58,668 bases of DNA from Pyrinomonadaceae bacterium (lineage in GTDB: Bacteria > Acidobacteriota > Blastocatellia > Pyrinomonadales > Pyrinomonadaceae): the NCBI GenBank assembly GCA_021463165.1, contig JAJTWY010000021.1, positions 1 to 58,668 of the forward strand, given 5' to 3'. The translations under genes were made by a program, and so were the position numbers. The notes under the pieces are model-generated. The model saw only the letters and a list, made by a program, of their open reading frames with translations, had not been told where the DNA came from and searched no databases. This document shows, in pieces, positions 17,726-27,240 of this stretch; the stretch's first letter is position 1; each line of letters starts with the position of its first letter.

Positions 17726-20700
17726 ATGGCCAAAAAGCGACGAAATTCAGAAAGCCTTCTTGATGGCGACACGTATCGCGCTTTCATTGAGAACCTGCCG
17801 GTAATGTTCTATGCCGTGAGCCCGACAGCTCCGCACACACCGCTCTACATCAGCCCGACCTTCGAAAAATTTGGATATCCGCTCCGAGATTGGCTGACCG
17901 AGCCTGACATCTGGGATCGAGTCATGCACCCAGAGGACCGTGATCGGGTCCTGGTCGCCACTCGAGAAGCGATGCGAAAGGGCGAGAGCATTGACTTCGA
18001 ATATCGAGTCATCTGTAAAGATGGCAGTGTAATGTGGGTTCGCGACCGTAGCTGCTTCATCAGGAACGATGCCGGCGAGAAAATGTGCTGGCAGGGTGTC
18101 ATTCTGGACGTCACTGAACGCAGGGAAGCTCAGGAGGAGCTTGAAAAACGCGAAAGGCTCTACCGCACACTCGCAAAGACGATCCCCCAAACGTCCGTGC
18201 TCATTTTCGATCATGATTTCCGCTACACGCTTGCCGATGGCGAGCAGATGAAGCACCACAACTGGTCGACGGAGATGTTCGAAAACAAAACGTTGTACGA
18301 GGTCTTCCCGGCGGATATCTCGGACGAGTGGGCCGGCTACTACCGACGTGCCCTCGCAGGTGAGGATGTCGTGATAGACAGCGAGAACGAGATGGGGGCT
18401 TTCCAGACCTACGTCCGGCCGGTACGCGACGACGATGGCAAGATCTTCGCCGGAATGGTGATGTGGCGCGACGTCACCGCCGCAAAGAAGGCGAATGATG
18501 CGATCAAGGTCAGCGAAGCACGTTACCGGCAGCTCTTCGAGAATGCAAACGACATCATCTACGTCCACGACCTCGAGGGCAACTATCTGTCAATAAATCA
18601 GGCCGGCGAACGGATATTCGGATATTCGCGAGATGAGGCGTTGACGCTCAACATGCGATCAGTGGTCGCTCCGGAACACTCGGAACTCGTAAAAAACCAA
18701 CTCGCAAGGAAGCTAGCGGGTGACGTTGAGCAAACAGTTTACGAACTCGATTGTGTGCGAAAGGATGGATCGCGCGCGACACTTGAGGTGAACAGCAGTG
18801 TTGTCATCGAGGGTGGCGTGCCTGTCGCGGTTCAGGGTATTGCACGAGATATCACCGAACGCAAATTAACTGAACAAGCCCTTCGAAAAAGCGAAGAGAA
18901 CCTCGCCGCGGCACAGCGGATAACACACTTGGGCAGCTGGGAGCTTGAGATCCACAATGTAAGTGACGCGACGCAAAATGTCGTCACCTGGTCGGACGAG
19001 GTCTATAGGATATTCGGGTACGAACCCCAATCGATCGAAATCTCAACAGAGTTCATTTATTCAACGATCCATCCCGATGATCTCGAGCGGGTGAGTGCGA
19101 CCTTCGTCGAGGCAGTCAACGAACACAAATTCCTGGAGATCGAAGGCAGGATCGTGCTCCCCGATGGCAATGTACGCCGGGTCAGCGCAAAAGCCGAGAC
19201 ATTCTACGAGGGATCAACGCCGGTCAAGATGATCGGAACGATCCAGGATACGACCGACCGTTACAACGCTGAGGAGGCCCTGCGACAAAGCGAATCGAGA
19301 TTCCGCGACCTCTTTGAAAACGCTAACGACCTTATCTACACGCACGATCTACTAGGTAACTTTACATCGCTCAATCGTGCCGGCGAGCTGATAACCGGCT
19401 ATTCCCGTGAGGAAGCCCTGGGCATGAATATCGCCCAGGTCGTCGCGCCCGAATTCCTTGAAAAAGCCCGAACGATGACCGCCCGTAAGATGGACGGCGA
19501 AACGCCGGGTACATATGAGCTTGAAATAATCGCGAAAAACAAGGCGCGGGTGGTTCTTGAGATCAGTACGCGGCTGATCGTTATCGACGGTATGCCGGTC
19601 GGCGTCCAGGGAATAGCGAGAAATATAACGGAACGGCGCCATGCGGAGAATTCCCTTCACAAGGCCCTTTCGCTTCTTTCCTCCACATTTGAATCTACCG
19701 CGGACGGCGTCGTCGTAATGAGTCTCGATCGGGAACTCGTCACCTGTAATCGAAAATTTGTAGAAATGTGGGGTCTCGATGACGAGGTTATCGAGAGTAA
19801 GGACGGCGAGCGTATGATCAGGATCCTTAGCGAACAGATCAAGGATGTTGATGATTTCCGCCGACAGCTCGAAGACGTCTACTCCGACCCCGAAGCCGTT
19901 GCAAAAGAACTGATCGAGCTGAAAGATGGACGTATCTTCGAACGATATTCTCAGCCGCAGTATCTCGAAGGAAGGCCTATAGGCCGCGTCGCCTGCTTTC
20001 GTGACATCACCGAGCGCACACGGGCCGAGGAACGTCTGAGGCACTACGCCCTGCATGACGCACTGACCGAGCTTCCAAACCGTGTCGCATTCATGAACCA
20101 CCTTAGACAGGCTGTAGAACGCGCAGAAAGCAATCCCTACGCCCGTTTTGCGGTTCTGTTTCTCGACCTCGATAGATTCAAGGTCATCAACGACAGCTTG
20201 GGACATGCGGTCGGTGACAAGCTGCTCATCGCCATTTCTGAGCGACTGACAAGCTGTGTACGGCCGGGCGACGTCGTTTCGAGACTCGGTGGAGACGAAT
20301 TCACGATACTTCTGAACCGAAGCGGCGACACGGATGAAGTGATCCGCGTAGCAGAAAGGCTTCAGCAACGTATCTCAGAACCACTCAAGATCGACAACTA
20401 CGAGGTATTCACAACTGCCAGTATCGGCATCATCGTTTCGAACAGCGTTCAGCGTCAGGCGGAAGAGTATCTGCGGGATGCCGACGCGGCAATGTACCGC
20501 GCAAAAGAAGCGGGCAAGGCTCGGCACGAGGTCTTTGACCGGGAAATGCACGTTAGGAATATGAATCTGCTGCAGGTCGAGACCGATCTGAGACATGCTG
20601 TCGACCGACACGAATTCGAAGTGCTGTACCAACCGATCGTCGAGTTGAATACCGGCAGTGTGAGCGAATTTGAGGCTCTCATAAGATGGCGGCATCCGGT

Positions 20701-21406
20701 CCATGGCCTCGTCGCTCCCAAGGAATTCGTACACGTTGCCGAGGAAACAGGACTGATCATACCGATCGGCAAATGGATCATCGCGGAGTCGTGTCGTCAG
20801 ATCGCTGAATGGCAGCGACGATTTGGTCGCGTCCTCTCGGTCAGCGTCAATCTTTCGGCAAAACAGCTGATGCACCCGAACCTGACCGCTCAGGTCAGCG
20901 CGATCCTAACCGACAGCAATCTAGCGCCTGAACAGTTGAAACTCGAGGTAACGGAAAGCACCGTCATGGAGCACAGCGAACGATCGCTGAAGGTCCTGTG
21001 CGATCTGGATGAACTCGGCGTCAGACTCTCAACGGACGATTTCGGGACCGGGTATTCGTCCCTGAGTTATTTGCAGCGCTTCCCGTTCGAGCGGTTGAAG
21101 ATCGACCGCTCGTTCATCAATATCATGGACACCGACGAAAAGAGCGGGGCGATCGTGAAGACCATCCTGATGCTTGGCGAGAATCTGGGGATCGACGTCG
21201 TCGCCGAAGGGATCGAGACCGTTTCTCAGCTGGAAAAACTACGGTCTCTTGGGTGCGAAATGGGCCAAGGTTATCTCTTCTCACGGCCGGTTGACCGTGA
21301 AACGGCTGAGGACTTTCTCGCCGGCGGCGCGAATATCTTTTCAGACAATCCCCAACTTGAATTCAGAAACCCCGCTCCGATGATCGAGGTTTCTGATGTC
21401 CAATAG
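17726..21406 (+). CDS. six-PAS diguanylate cyclase / phosphodiesterase (GGDEF-EAL)
   Basis: 1226 residues with no membrane segment or signal peptide, so a cytosolic sensor. Six PAS units fill residues ~15-770, each ending in a DVTER-like PAC motif (ILDVTERREAQ, ARDITERKLTE, ARNITERRHAE, FRDITERTRAE). The GGDEF domain (~780-935) has an intact RLGGDEF at ~855 and an RPGD inhibitory-site motif five residues before it, suggesting product control by c-di-GMP. The EAL domain (~955-1205) keeps FEALIRW, SVNLSAKQL, STDDFGTGYSSLSYL, LKIDRSFI and VAEGIET, so both activities look competent. PAS 3 and PAS 5 are close copies. Ligands are unknown. Confidence 0.95.
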   Translation: MAKKRRNSESLLDGDTYRAFIENLPVMFYAVSPTAPHTPLYISPTFEKFGYPLRDWLTEPDIWDRVMHPEDRDRVLVATREAMRKGESIDFEYRVICKDGSVMWVRDRSCFIRNDAGEKMCWQGVILDVTERREAQEELEKRERLYRTLAKTIPQTSVLIFDHDFRYTLADGEQMKHHNWSTEMFENKTLYEVFPADISDEWAGYYRRALAGEDVVIDSENEMGAFQTYVRPVRDDDGKIFAGMVMWRDVTAAKKANDAIKVSEARYRQLFENANDIIYVHDLEGNYLSINQAGERIFGYSRDEALTLNMRSVVAPEHSELVKNQLARKLAGDVEQTVYELDCVRKDGSRATLEVNSSVVIEGGVPVAVQGIARDITERKLTEQALRKSEENLAAAQRITHLGSWELEIHNVSDATQNVVTWSDEVYRIFGYEPQSIEISTEFIYSTIHPDDLERVSATFVEAVNEHKFLEIEGRIVLPDGNVRRVSAKAETFYEGSTPVKMIGTIQDTTDRYNAEEALRQSESRFRDLFENANDLIYTHDLLGNFTSLNRAGELITGYSREEALGMNIAQVVAPEFLEKARTMTARKMDGETPGTYELEIIAKNKARVVLEISTRLIVIDGMPVGVQGIARNITERRHAENSLHKALSLLSSTFESTADGVVVMSLDRELVTCNRKFVEMWGLDDEVIESKDGERMIRILSEQIKDVDDFRRQLEDVYSDPEAVAKELIELKDGRIFERYSQPQYLEGRPIGRVACFRDITERTRAEERLRHYALHDALTELPNRVAFMNHLRQAVERAESNPYARFAVLFLDLDRFKVINDSLGHAVGDKLLIAISERLTSCVRPGDVVSRLGGDEFTILLNRSGDTDEVIRVAERLQQRISEPLKIDNYEVFTTASIGIIVSNSVQRQAEEYLRDADAAMYRAKEAGKARHEVFDREMHVRNMNLLQVETDLRHAVDRHEFEVLYQPIVELNTGSVSEFEALIRWRHPVHGLVAPKEFVHVAEETGLIIPIGKWIIAESCRQIAEWQRRFGRVLSVSVNLSAKQLMHPNLTAQVSAILTDSNLAPEQLKLEVTESTVMEHSERSLKVLCDLDELGVRLSTDDFGTGYSSLSYLQRFPFERLKIDRSFINIMDTDEKSGAIVKTILMLGENLGIDVVAEGIETVSQLEKLRSLGCEMGQGYLFSRPVDRETAEDFLAGGANIFSDNPQLEFRNPAPMIEVSDVQ

Positions 21407-21420
21407 CTGTGAGCCAAAAC

Positions 21421-22470
21421 CTACTTTACCCCACCAATGAGGCTGTCAATATCGGCCTGAGAGATGGAGACCTCGAGCGAGACATCACTGCCGCGGCTCT
21501 CGACCTTCGCGGCCTTGATGAGCCGCGCGTATATCTGCTGGTCGGCACGTTTTGACGTACCGAATAGCGCCTGACCGACAAATTTTAGCCCGTCGAGAGT
21601 ATCCCTAAGGCTCTGAGCCTGTTCAGGCTTCCTGGTCCTTGCAAGTACGTTCAATGTCGTACCAGTCGCGGCAACATCCATTGAACCTGTCAGGTATTCG
21701 ATCGAATCTATATTTGCTCCCAACTCATCGTTGTCCAGAGGAAGCAGGGCAGACATTCCGCCCGGTGATCTCATCGCAAAGGTCATGATCGAAGTTTCGC
21801 GTGTCGAAAGCATTGAGATCACGTCTGAACTAACTTTTGAATCGCCCAAGAGTGTCTGTTTGACCCTTGGAAGCGAGCCGATCGCCAAGGTGTTCTTATC
21901 AAGCGCGACAACCGCCACGTCCTTCGTCAGCCCTTTCAAGCCCTGTTCAAGAAGGCTGCCGATCTTGGAATTCGCCGGTTTTGCATTTTTTTGTACCAGA
22001 TCCTTGGCGCTAAAGATAAACACGGTCTTGTCCCCGACCTTTTCCTCTCGATACGTCCCCTTAGAAGCAAGTTTTGCGACCGCGATCATTGCTCCTGCAT
22101 TGATATCGCCATTCGCCAACGCGACCGGTTCAAAATCGAACTCCGTCGCCGTCACCTTCTTCATAGCGACCCCTACCGTCAGTTGCTCGAACTTGCGAAG
22201 GTCGATGCCCGTAGTGGCTTCCATCTCCGCAAGTTTCCCCATAACCTCAGTCAGCATTGCTTGATTCCCTGACAGGATCTTGGGCAGGGCCTGATCGACT
22301 AGCCGCTTTGAATCAATAACCACGACACCGTCCGAAGCCGGAAGCATTGAGATGAGGCGGGAGACCTCAGCCTTCTTGATCGCCGCTGTACGCGCATCCA
22401 CAAAGGCGAATCCGATCACATCCAGCAACAAGACTGCAACGACCACTGCCGGGAAAAAACGTTTTGTCAT
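21421..22470 (-). CDS. secreted or membrane-anchored protein of unknown function
   Basis: About 349 residues from MTKRFFPAVVVAVLLLDVIG, an uncleaved anchor or signal peptide, preceded by GAGG at a good distance. The body is repetitive alpha/beta with SRLISMLPASDGVVVIDSKR, FEQLTVGVAMKK, KTVFIFSAKDL and TKDVAVVALDKNTLAIGSL. This resembles families of acidobacterial proteins that contain a DUF3352-like fold, but I cannot name it. It converges on the PAS gene with 14 bases between the ends. An upstream ATG at 22503 would add 11 residues and spoil the signal peptide. Confidence 0.65.
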   Translation of the reverse strand: MTKRFFPAVVVAVLLLDVIGFAFVDARTAAIKKAEVSRLISMLPASDGVVVIDSKRLVDQALPKILSGNQAMLTEVMGKLAEMEATTGIDLRKFEQLTVGVAMKKVTATEFDFEPVALANGDINAGAMIAVAKLASKGTYREEKVGDKTVFIFSAKDLVQKNAKPANSKIGSLLEQGLKGLTKDVAVVALDKNTLAIGSLPRVKQTLLGDSKVSSDVISMLSTRETSIMTFAMRSPGGMSALLPLDNDELGANIDSIEYLTGSMDVAATGTTLNVLARTRKPEQAQSLRDTLDGLKFVGQALFGTSKRADQQIYARLIKAAKVESRGSDVSLEVSISQADIDSLIGGVK

Positions 22471-22613
22471 AAATAACCTCGTACGAAAAAACTCGAATTC
22501 CAACGATAACAGATGCGCAACTACTCACGAATAGTTGCCGCCATATCATCATCTGCACTGTCGGAGTTCTCGGGGCATTTGTTAACAAGAATACAGATCG
22601 GATCGATATTTCA

Positions 22614-23249
22614 TCAAAGGGGATGTTTCTCAGCCCTTTCTGAGAGATAGAAATGCCATAGGAGCCTCGCGGCAGCTGAACGGTGAGGCGCCCACCTCTC
22701 TGCCACCACGATAAATTCTTTCGATCTTGGCCGTGGATCGCCGGTCAGCTTTGAATACGCAGAATGAAGGGCAATATCGCCATATGGCATGATGTCCGGG
22801 CGCAAAAGAGCCATCAGAAGATAGATGTCACTGGTCCAGATGCCTATTCCCTTGAGAGCGGTCAGCGTGGCCCTTGCTTCGTCATCGCCGGCATGTCGCA
22901 GGGCGTCGAGATCGAGCCTTTCTTCGAGCAAGGCTTCGGCCAGATTTCGGGCATAGCTCGTCTTTTGCCTGCTGAATCCGACGTCTTTCAACTCCGCGTC
23001 GCTCAGCATCATCAACCCGATAGGCGACACCTCGCCGATCCGGGCCGCAAGCTTGTCAAAACACGCCTTCGCCGACGCCAGCGAAACCTGCTGTTCGAGA
23101 ATGATCTGCAGCAGTGTCGCAAAACCAGGTTCGCGATCCCAGAGCGGCGGCGTGCCGTATTTATCTAAAACCGTTCTAAACTCAACGTGAGTTCTCGCGA
23201 GTTCAAGGCACGCGGTCGCCAGAGAACTTGGATCTAAAGAGCGTGGCAT
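22614..23249 (-). CDS. DNA-3-methyladenine glycosylase II-like protein (HhH-GPD)
   Basis: 211 residues. LLQIILEQQVSLASAKACFDKL is the family's helical core, and ALKGIGIWTSDIYLLMALL is the helix-hairpin-helix, followed by IMPYGDIALHSAY whose Asp is the expected catalytic residue. This is the AlkA branch that excises alkylated bases, without the N-terminal TBP-like domain of E. coli AlkA (282 residues) and without an Fe-S cluster cysteine motif. Cytosolic repair enzyme. It is alone on its strand, with the previous gene 143 bases downstream. Confidence 0.9.
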   Translation of the reverse strand: MPRSLDPSSLATACLELARTHVEFRTVLDKYGTPPLWDREPGFATLLQIILEQQVSLASAKACFDKLAARIGEVSPIGLMMLSDAELKDVGFSRQKTSYARNLAEALLEERLDLDALRHAGDDEARATLTALKGIGIWTSDIYLLMALLRPDIMPYGDIALHSAYSKLTGDPRPRSKEFIVVAERWAPHRSAAARLLWHFYLSERAEKHPL

Positions 23250-23541
23250 ACGACTATTCTAGTTCGCCTGAGGCTCGCGAGGGAACCCGGACGAATAGGT
23301 TGATAGACTTGCACCGGCCGAATCGTAGTAGGCTGCACCCGGCATCGCCGCATAGGTGGTCCGGATGCCGGGGTTCGATCTCATAGAGGCTTGCCAACGA
23401 TAAAATATTCCTATTGTGGTCATAAGCATCGAAATGGTAAACTTGAAATGTTTGCGGCGCTCGCGAACACTCTTGGGGTGCAATGCCCTTTCAATCGAAA
23501 CCTCTTTTATTCGCAGCCCTCGTCCGGGGTGTACTCAGTAA

Positions 23542-24579
23542 ATGAAGAACCATCTTTTTTCCGACAGTTCGACCGGACTGAATTTCGTTGCCATCGGCGG
23601 CGGGAACGGGCTTTCAACGCTGCTGTCGGGGCTGAAACGCTTTGTCAACGCCAGCGTGATGGAGCCGATCTGGCTGGACAAACTGTCGGCGATCGTGGCG
23701 GTGACAGACGACGGCGGAAGCTCGGGACGGCTTCGTGATGAGCTGCAAATGCTGCCGCCGGGCGACATTCGCAACTGCATGGTCGCGCTTAGCGAAGATT
23801 CGCGCCTTCTGTCGCGACTTTTTCAGCATCGCTTTCGCGGCGACGGCGATCTGGGCGGGCATAGTTTTGGCAACATTTTCCTGGCCGCTCTTTCCGAGAT
23901 AACAGGCGATTTTGCCGAGGCCGTCAAACTTTCGTCCGAGATCCTTGCGAGCAAAGGACATATTTATCCGGCGACAGTGGCTGACGTTCATCTCGCGGCA
24001 GAGCTCGGCGACGGGACGATCATCCGCGGCGAGACCAACATCGCCAAGGTCGGCCGTTCGATAAAGCGACTCTATTTGGAACCAAGTGATTGCCAACCGA
24101 TGCCGGAAACGCTCGCCGCGATCGCCGAGGCCGACGTTATCTCAATCGGGCCCGGATCGCTCTACACGAGCCTTTTGCCGCCGATCCTTGTCGACGGCGT
24201 TGCCGATGCGATCGCGGATGCTCGAGCCGTAAAGATATTTGTTTGCAATCTGATGACACAGCCGGGCGAGACCGATGGTTTGTCTGCTCGGGCCCATCTC
24301 GAGATCGTCAGGCGGTACGCTCCGCAGATCGATTTCGACTACGTGATCGTGAACAATCGCCCGATCACCGAGCATCAGCAGCAGATCTACACCGACGAAG
24401 GCGCTGAGCAGATCGGCGTCCACGGCTCGATCTCGCCCGAAACCATCGAAGGCGCCGAGATCGTCTATGGCAACCTCTTGGACGAAGGTGAAATGGTCCG
24501 CCATCACCCCGGAAAACTCGCCCAGGTCCTCCTCCTCTGCGCTTTGCAGCCGCGGGAGAAGGCCGTTGTGCGTCAATAA
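23542..24579 (+). CDS. YvcK/CofD-family UDP-sugar binding protein (gluconeogenesis factor)
   Basis: 345 residues. FVAIGGGNGLSTLLSGLKRF and VAVTDDGGSSGRLRDEL are the nucleotide-binding signature; GDIRNCMVAL, GHSFGNIFLAAL and ISIGPGSLYTSLLP complete the YvcK pattern. In Bacillus and mycobacteria such proteins bind UDP-GlcNAc and affect cell wall and carbon balance; the related CofD makes F420 precursors, but no F420 genes are here. The nearly 290 bases upstream hold its promoter and no convincing gene. It converges on the beta-propeller gene across a strong hairpin. Confidence 0.9.
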   Translation: MKNHLFSDSSTGLNFVAIGGGNGLSTLLSGLKRFVNASVMEPIWLDKLSAIVAVTDDGGSSGRLRDELQMLPPGDIRNCMVALSEDSRLLSRLFQHRFRGDGDLGGHSFGNIFLAALSEITGDFAEAVKLSSEILASKGHIYPATVADVHLAAELGDGTIIRGETNIAKVGRSIKRLYLEPSDCQPMPETLAAIAEADVISIGPGSLYTSLLPPILVDGVADAIADARAVKIFVCNLMTQPGETDGLSARAHLEIVRRYAPQIDFDYVIVNNRPITEHQQQIYTDEGAEQIGVHGSISPETIEGAEIVYGNLLDEGEMVRHHPGKLAQVLLLCALQPREKAVVRQ

Positions 24580-24629
24580 GCCAGGTCGCTGAGACAGATA
24601 CCCATTGAGACTTTGATCAATACGAGAAT

Positions 24630-24665
24630 GGGGAACCCGAAGAGATCATGTGATCCGGGTTCCCC
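24630..24665. terminator. bidirectional hairpin between convergent genes
   Basis: GGGGAACCCG (24630-24639) pairs perfectly with CGGGTTCCCC (24656-24665). The interior also contains GATCA-TG-TGATC (24644-24655), so only a 4-nt AAGA bulge interrupts one long stem. It sits between the convergent YvcK-like and beta-propeller genes and would fold the same way on both strands. There is no T-run, so factor-independent termination is not certain. Confidence 0.6.
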
Positions 24666-24699
24666 AAGAACGTTGGATACCAGTTTCAAGGCCGATGTC

Positions 24700-26685
24700 C
24701 TAATCGTCGGTCATCTCCGTCATCCGCCTTCCGAGTAAGTAGTTGACTCTCCGAACCTCTCGCATGCGGTCGTCATCGACGCGGCCCTCGACCAACTCAT
24801 AGCCGAGCAGGGCAAAGACACGTCCGCGAAGGAAGATCGGCCGAGCATTTCCGTACCAATCAACGCAGGAGGCTTTGCAGTTGTCCAAGGTCGAGGTAGC
24901 TCCGGCTTCGAGTTCACCCACTTCCTTCAGACTTCTGTCGTTATTACGAATGAAGACCACCGCGGCCGAATCCTCCATAAGGTGGCGATATCCGGCGCGG
25001 CCTGAGCGGGCGATCGGTAGGCCGAGAATCCCACTCTCCTTGCTTTCCGGCCTGTAGAAAAACCCGTGGCTGCGTAGTTCGCCTTGTGATGCATTCTTGC
25101 GTACCAAACTCCGCCTGACCAGTGGCATTCGAGTGAGGTCGATAGGAGAGAAGTACAGGTCGCTGCCATTTGTACCCACAACGACCGCATCGGCCCCCAT
25201 CTGCTCGATGCGGTCCACCGAGTGGTCGAGGTAGAGGCTGCTCGTGCCGCCGGTTTTCCAGTTGACGGCATAGAGATTAGCTCCATCGGTACTCTTCTGA
25301 CGGCCCCAGCCGTTTCCCGCTCCGTAAAGAATGTGATCGCCGACGAAGCGGTTCTGCATCGTATAACCTTCTACATTTGGCAGATTCCGATAGCAATCGC
25401 GTGATGCAGACTCGCTGCCGTCGTTAAAGGCATCGAGAGAGGTACGGAACAAGGCAACGTCGCCGGCGGTCCGTTCCGAGCCCCACATCTGCTCGCCGTA
25501 ACCGACGCTGCGGACGAGCACATTCAGATGATCGTCATCGCTTTCCAGGAATGAGAACTGATCAACCGGCACACCTGAAACCCCCATTGCGCTCGGAGCC
25601 GCCCCATCAAGAGGCAAACTATACACCATCGAACCGGCCGAGGTTTGATCACCCCGATAGTTCCATTCTGTGGTCCAGACATAGACCGATTTCGGTGAGA
25701 CGTAAAATATCCTACCCGGCGCACCCAGGACCGCAGTGCCATTGCATGACATTTCCTGCCCGGCCAGATCGCAGACGGTCACTGTGTGGAGCGCGGATGA
25801 CGACTGTGCTGTTTCCTCGCGGTCGCGAGGACGCTCGGGCCGGTAGACACGCGTCGCCGAGACTACTGTACGAAACTCGTCTTTCGTCGCTCCTTGGTGC
25901 CATTTTCGCAGGGCCGGAAATTGCTTGGTGGGGTCGCCGTGATAGCCGATGTACTGTGGTGTGTAGAAAACCAGCTTGTCGCCGATCAACCGGCTCGCAT
26001 AGTTTCGCGACGAGTAATAGTCATTCGATCTCAGGTGATAGCTCGACCGAAATTTCAGCCCGCCAGATGTGTCGATATCGAAGAGATTGATCTCCGTTCC
26101 ACCGCGCCCATACGAATAGCCGATAACGACTATCGTGTTCCTTGACACAAGCATTTCGTCGTACCAGTCATTGCTCGGATTTACGCCGGGCGCGTAAGCA
26201 TTGACCGACGAGACAGGGGCGAGCAAACCCGAGCCGACCTTGACCGTGAACAATCGGCCTCGGCGGAGGATAACGAGATGCTCACCGTGAACTTTAACGA
26301 TGCCGCCTTCATCGACGCCCGCATGCTGATTGTTGGTAATGCTCTCGTCATCCTTTGCAGTCGCCGACTTCGCGTCGGACGAGATTGCGGACTCCGAAGC
26401 CAGCGAACCAGGCGCGGACGGCGACGGTTGGTTCAACGCAGTAGAATTCCCTTTCTCTGCCTCACGACGAATTCGTTCCTGTTTCTCAGCTAGTTTCCTA
26501 AAATGCTCCTTCAGAGCCTCTTCCGAGGCGAACGACTTCATCGTCTTTTCCGATTTTCCCGTCGAAGCGACGAGCGGGTCGGTGCCCGGTTCGATCATCG
26601 AAGCCCGCAAGAAGTACGTAGAAAATGAATAGGCAACAACGCCTGTAATAAGAACCAAAAGGCCAACCGCAGCAAATTTTTTCAT
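24700..26685 (-). CDS. membrane-anchored beta-propeller domain protein
   Basis: About 661 residues. MKKFAAVGLLVLITGVVAYS is an N-terminal anchor or signal; a low-complexity Ser/Ala/Glu stretch follows (residues ~30-110); then a large beta-propeller (Beta_propel family) starts with NNQHAGVDEGGIVKVHGEHL and continues to the C-terminus with repeats such as VIGYSYGRGGTEINLFDI and RFVGDHILYGAGNGWGRQ. Role unknown, presumably extracytoplasmic. Of two tandem ATGs, the one at 26685 has GGAGG six bases upstream. The frame stays open another ~260 bases but that is the decayed neighbour gene. Confidence 0.82.
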   Translation of the reverse strand: MKKFAAVGLLVLITGVVAYSFSTYFLRASMIEPGTDPLVASTGKSEKTMKSFASEEALKEHFRKLAEKQERIRREAEKGNSTALNQPSPSAPGSLASESAISSDAKSATAKDDESITNNQHAGVDEGGIVKVHGEHLVILRRGRLFTVKVGSGLLAPVSSVNAYAPGVNPSNDWYDEMLVSRNTIVVIGYSYGRGGTEINLFDIDTSGGLKFRSSYHLRSNDYYSSRNYASRLIGDKLVFYTPQYIGYHGDPTKQFPALRKWHQGATKDEFRTVVSATRVYRPERPRDREETAQSSSALHTVTVCDLAGQEMSCNGTAVLGAPGRIFYVSPKSVYVWTTEWNYRGDQTSAGSMVYSLPLDGAAPSAMGVSGVPVDQFSFLESDDDHLNVLVRSVGYGEQMWGSERTAGDVALFRTSLDAFNDGSESASRDCYRNLPNVEGYTMQNRFVGDHILYGAGNGWGRQKSTDGANLYAVNWKTGGTSSLYLDHSVDRIEQMGADAVVVGTNGSDLYFSPIDLTRMPLVRRSLVRKNASQGELRSHGFFYRPESKESGILGLPIARSGRAGYRHLMEDSAAVVFIRNNDRSLKEVGELEAGATSTLDNCKASCVDWYGNARPIFLRGRVFALLGYELVEGRVDDDRMREVRRVNYLLGRRMTEMTDD

Positions 26686-26819
26686 CATAAACCTCCGGTA
26701 CGCGCTCTCGCGTAGATACTTTTTCTGCCAGAGATTGAACGAAGCTAACGAAGTAACCTTGCAAAAAAATTTGGGCGAAAAAAGATTGGATCGAAACCGG
26801 CGAGAGCAAAGGCACTTCG

Positions 26820-27114
26820 TCACCTTACGACATCCTCGAACAAACGGTGGATCGCCTGAGACCGTGTCTTTCCAATAAGGTCCTTTCGCGCTTTCCAGCT
26901 CTCGACGATCGTCTCGGCGTCTTCCTCGCTGCCCAGGAAATCTCACAGATCTCGTGAAAACTCCTCGATCAGCGAAGCGACGGCAAGCTTGTCCAAGGGT
27001 TTTTCAGGCTGCTTCGGTACCGGCAAGGCCGATGGAGCCTGCGCCATCGAGGCCCCCCAAAAACACTGAGAGTGACGGCCAAGATCCCGACCGTAAGGAC
27101 ATTCGTGATCCTCA
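26820..27114 (-). pseudogene. decayed gene for a small secreted protein
   Basis: Start ATG 27114 gives a good signal peptide, MRITNVLTVGILAVTLSVFG, then shifts frame inside a G-run (27053-27058, six G; a seventh restores the frame and yields the signal cleavage site ASMAQA). The restored frame reads PKQPEKPLDKLAVASLIEEF, meets an in-frame TGA at 26943-26945, and continues as an equally protein-like stretch (EDAETIVESWKARKDLIG ... IHRLFEDVV) to TGA at 26820. Total about 97 residues. One deletion plus one nonsense change indicate a dead gene, or one sequencing error plus one real change. Family unknown. Confidence 0.65.
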
Positions 27115-27185
27115 TGAACACCCCCGCATGCGTGAAGCATAGGTCCAACGATTGCAGGCTATCAATTGAGAATCGATAACCTTAA

Positions 27186-27221
27186 AGCAAAATGAGCGAT
27201 CCCAAGACCGCTCATTTTGCT
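27186..27221 (-). terminator. secA terminator hairpin
   Basis: AGCAAAATGAGCG (27186-27198) pairs perfectly with CGCTCATTTTGCT (27209-27221), 13 bp with a 10-nt loop. On the minus strand it lies 20 bases after the secA stop, followed by TTTAAGG. The short T-run makes it a plausible but not textbook intrinsic terminator; it also isolates secA from the decayed small gene. Confidence 0.75.
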
Positions 27222-27240
27222 CGATCAGATCAACATCTGT

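Noticed and set aside
17452..17763. 103-residue plus-strand frame before the PAS gene
   Set aside because: It overlaps the PAS gene start in another frame and the peptide has low-complexity, non-conserved composition.
23259..23381. Short minus-strand frame ending in SSGFPREPQAN
   Set aside because: No ribosome site, no family, and only about 40 residues; treated as non-coding spacer.
26943..26945. In-frame TGA as a selenocysteine codon
   Set aside because: No hairpin resembling a SECIS element follows, no selenoprotein family matches, and an additional frameshift is needed, so decay is the simpler reading.
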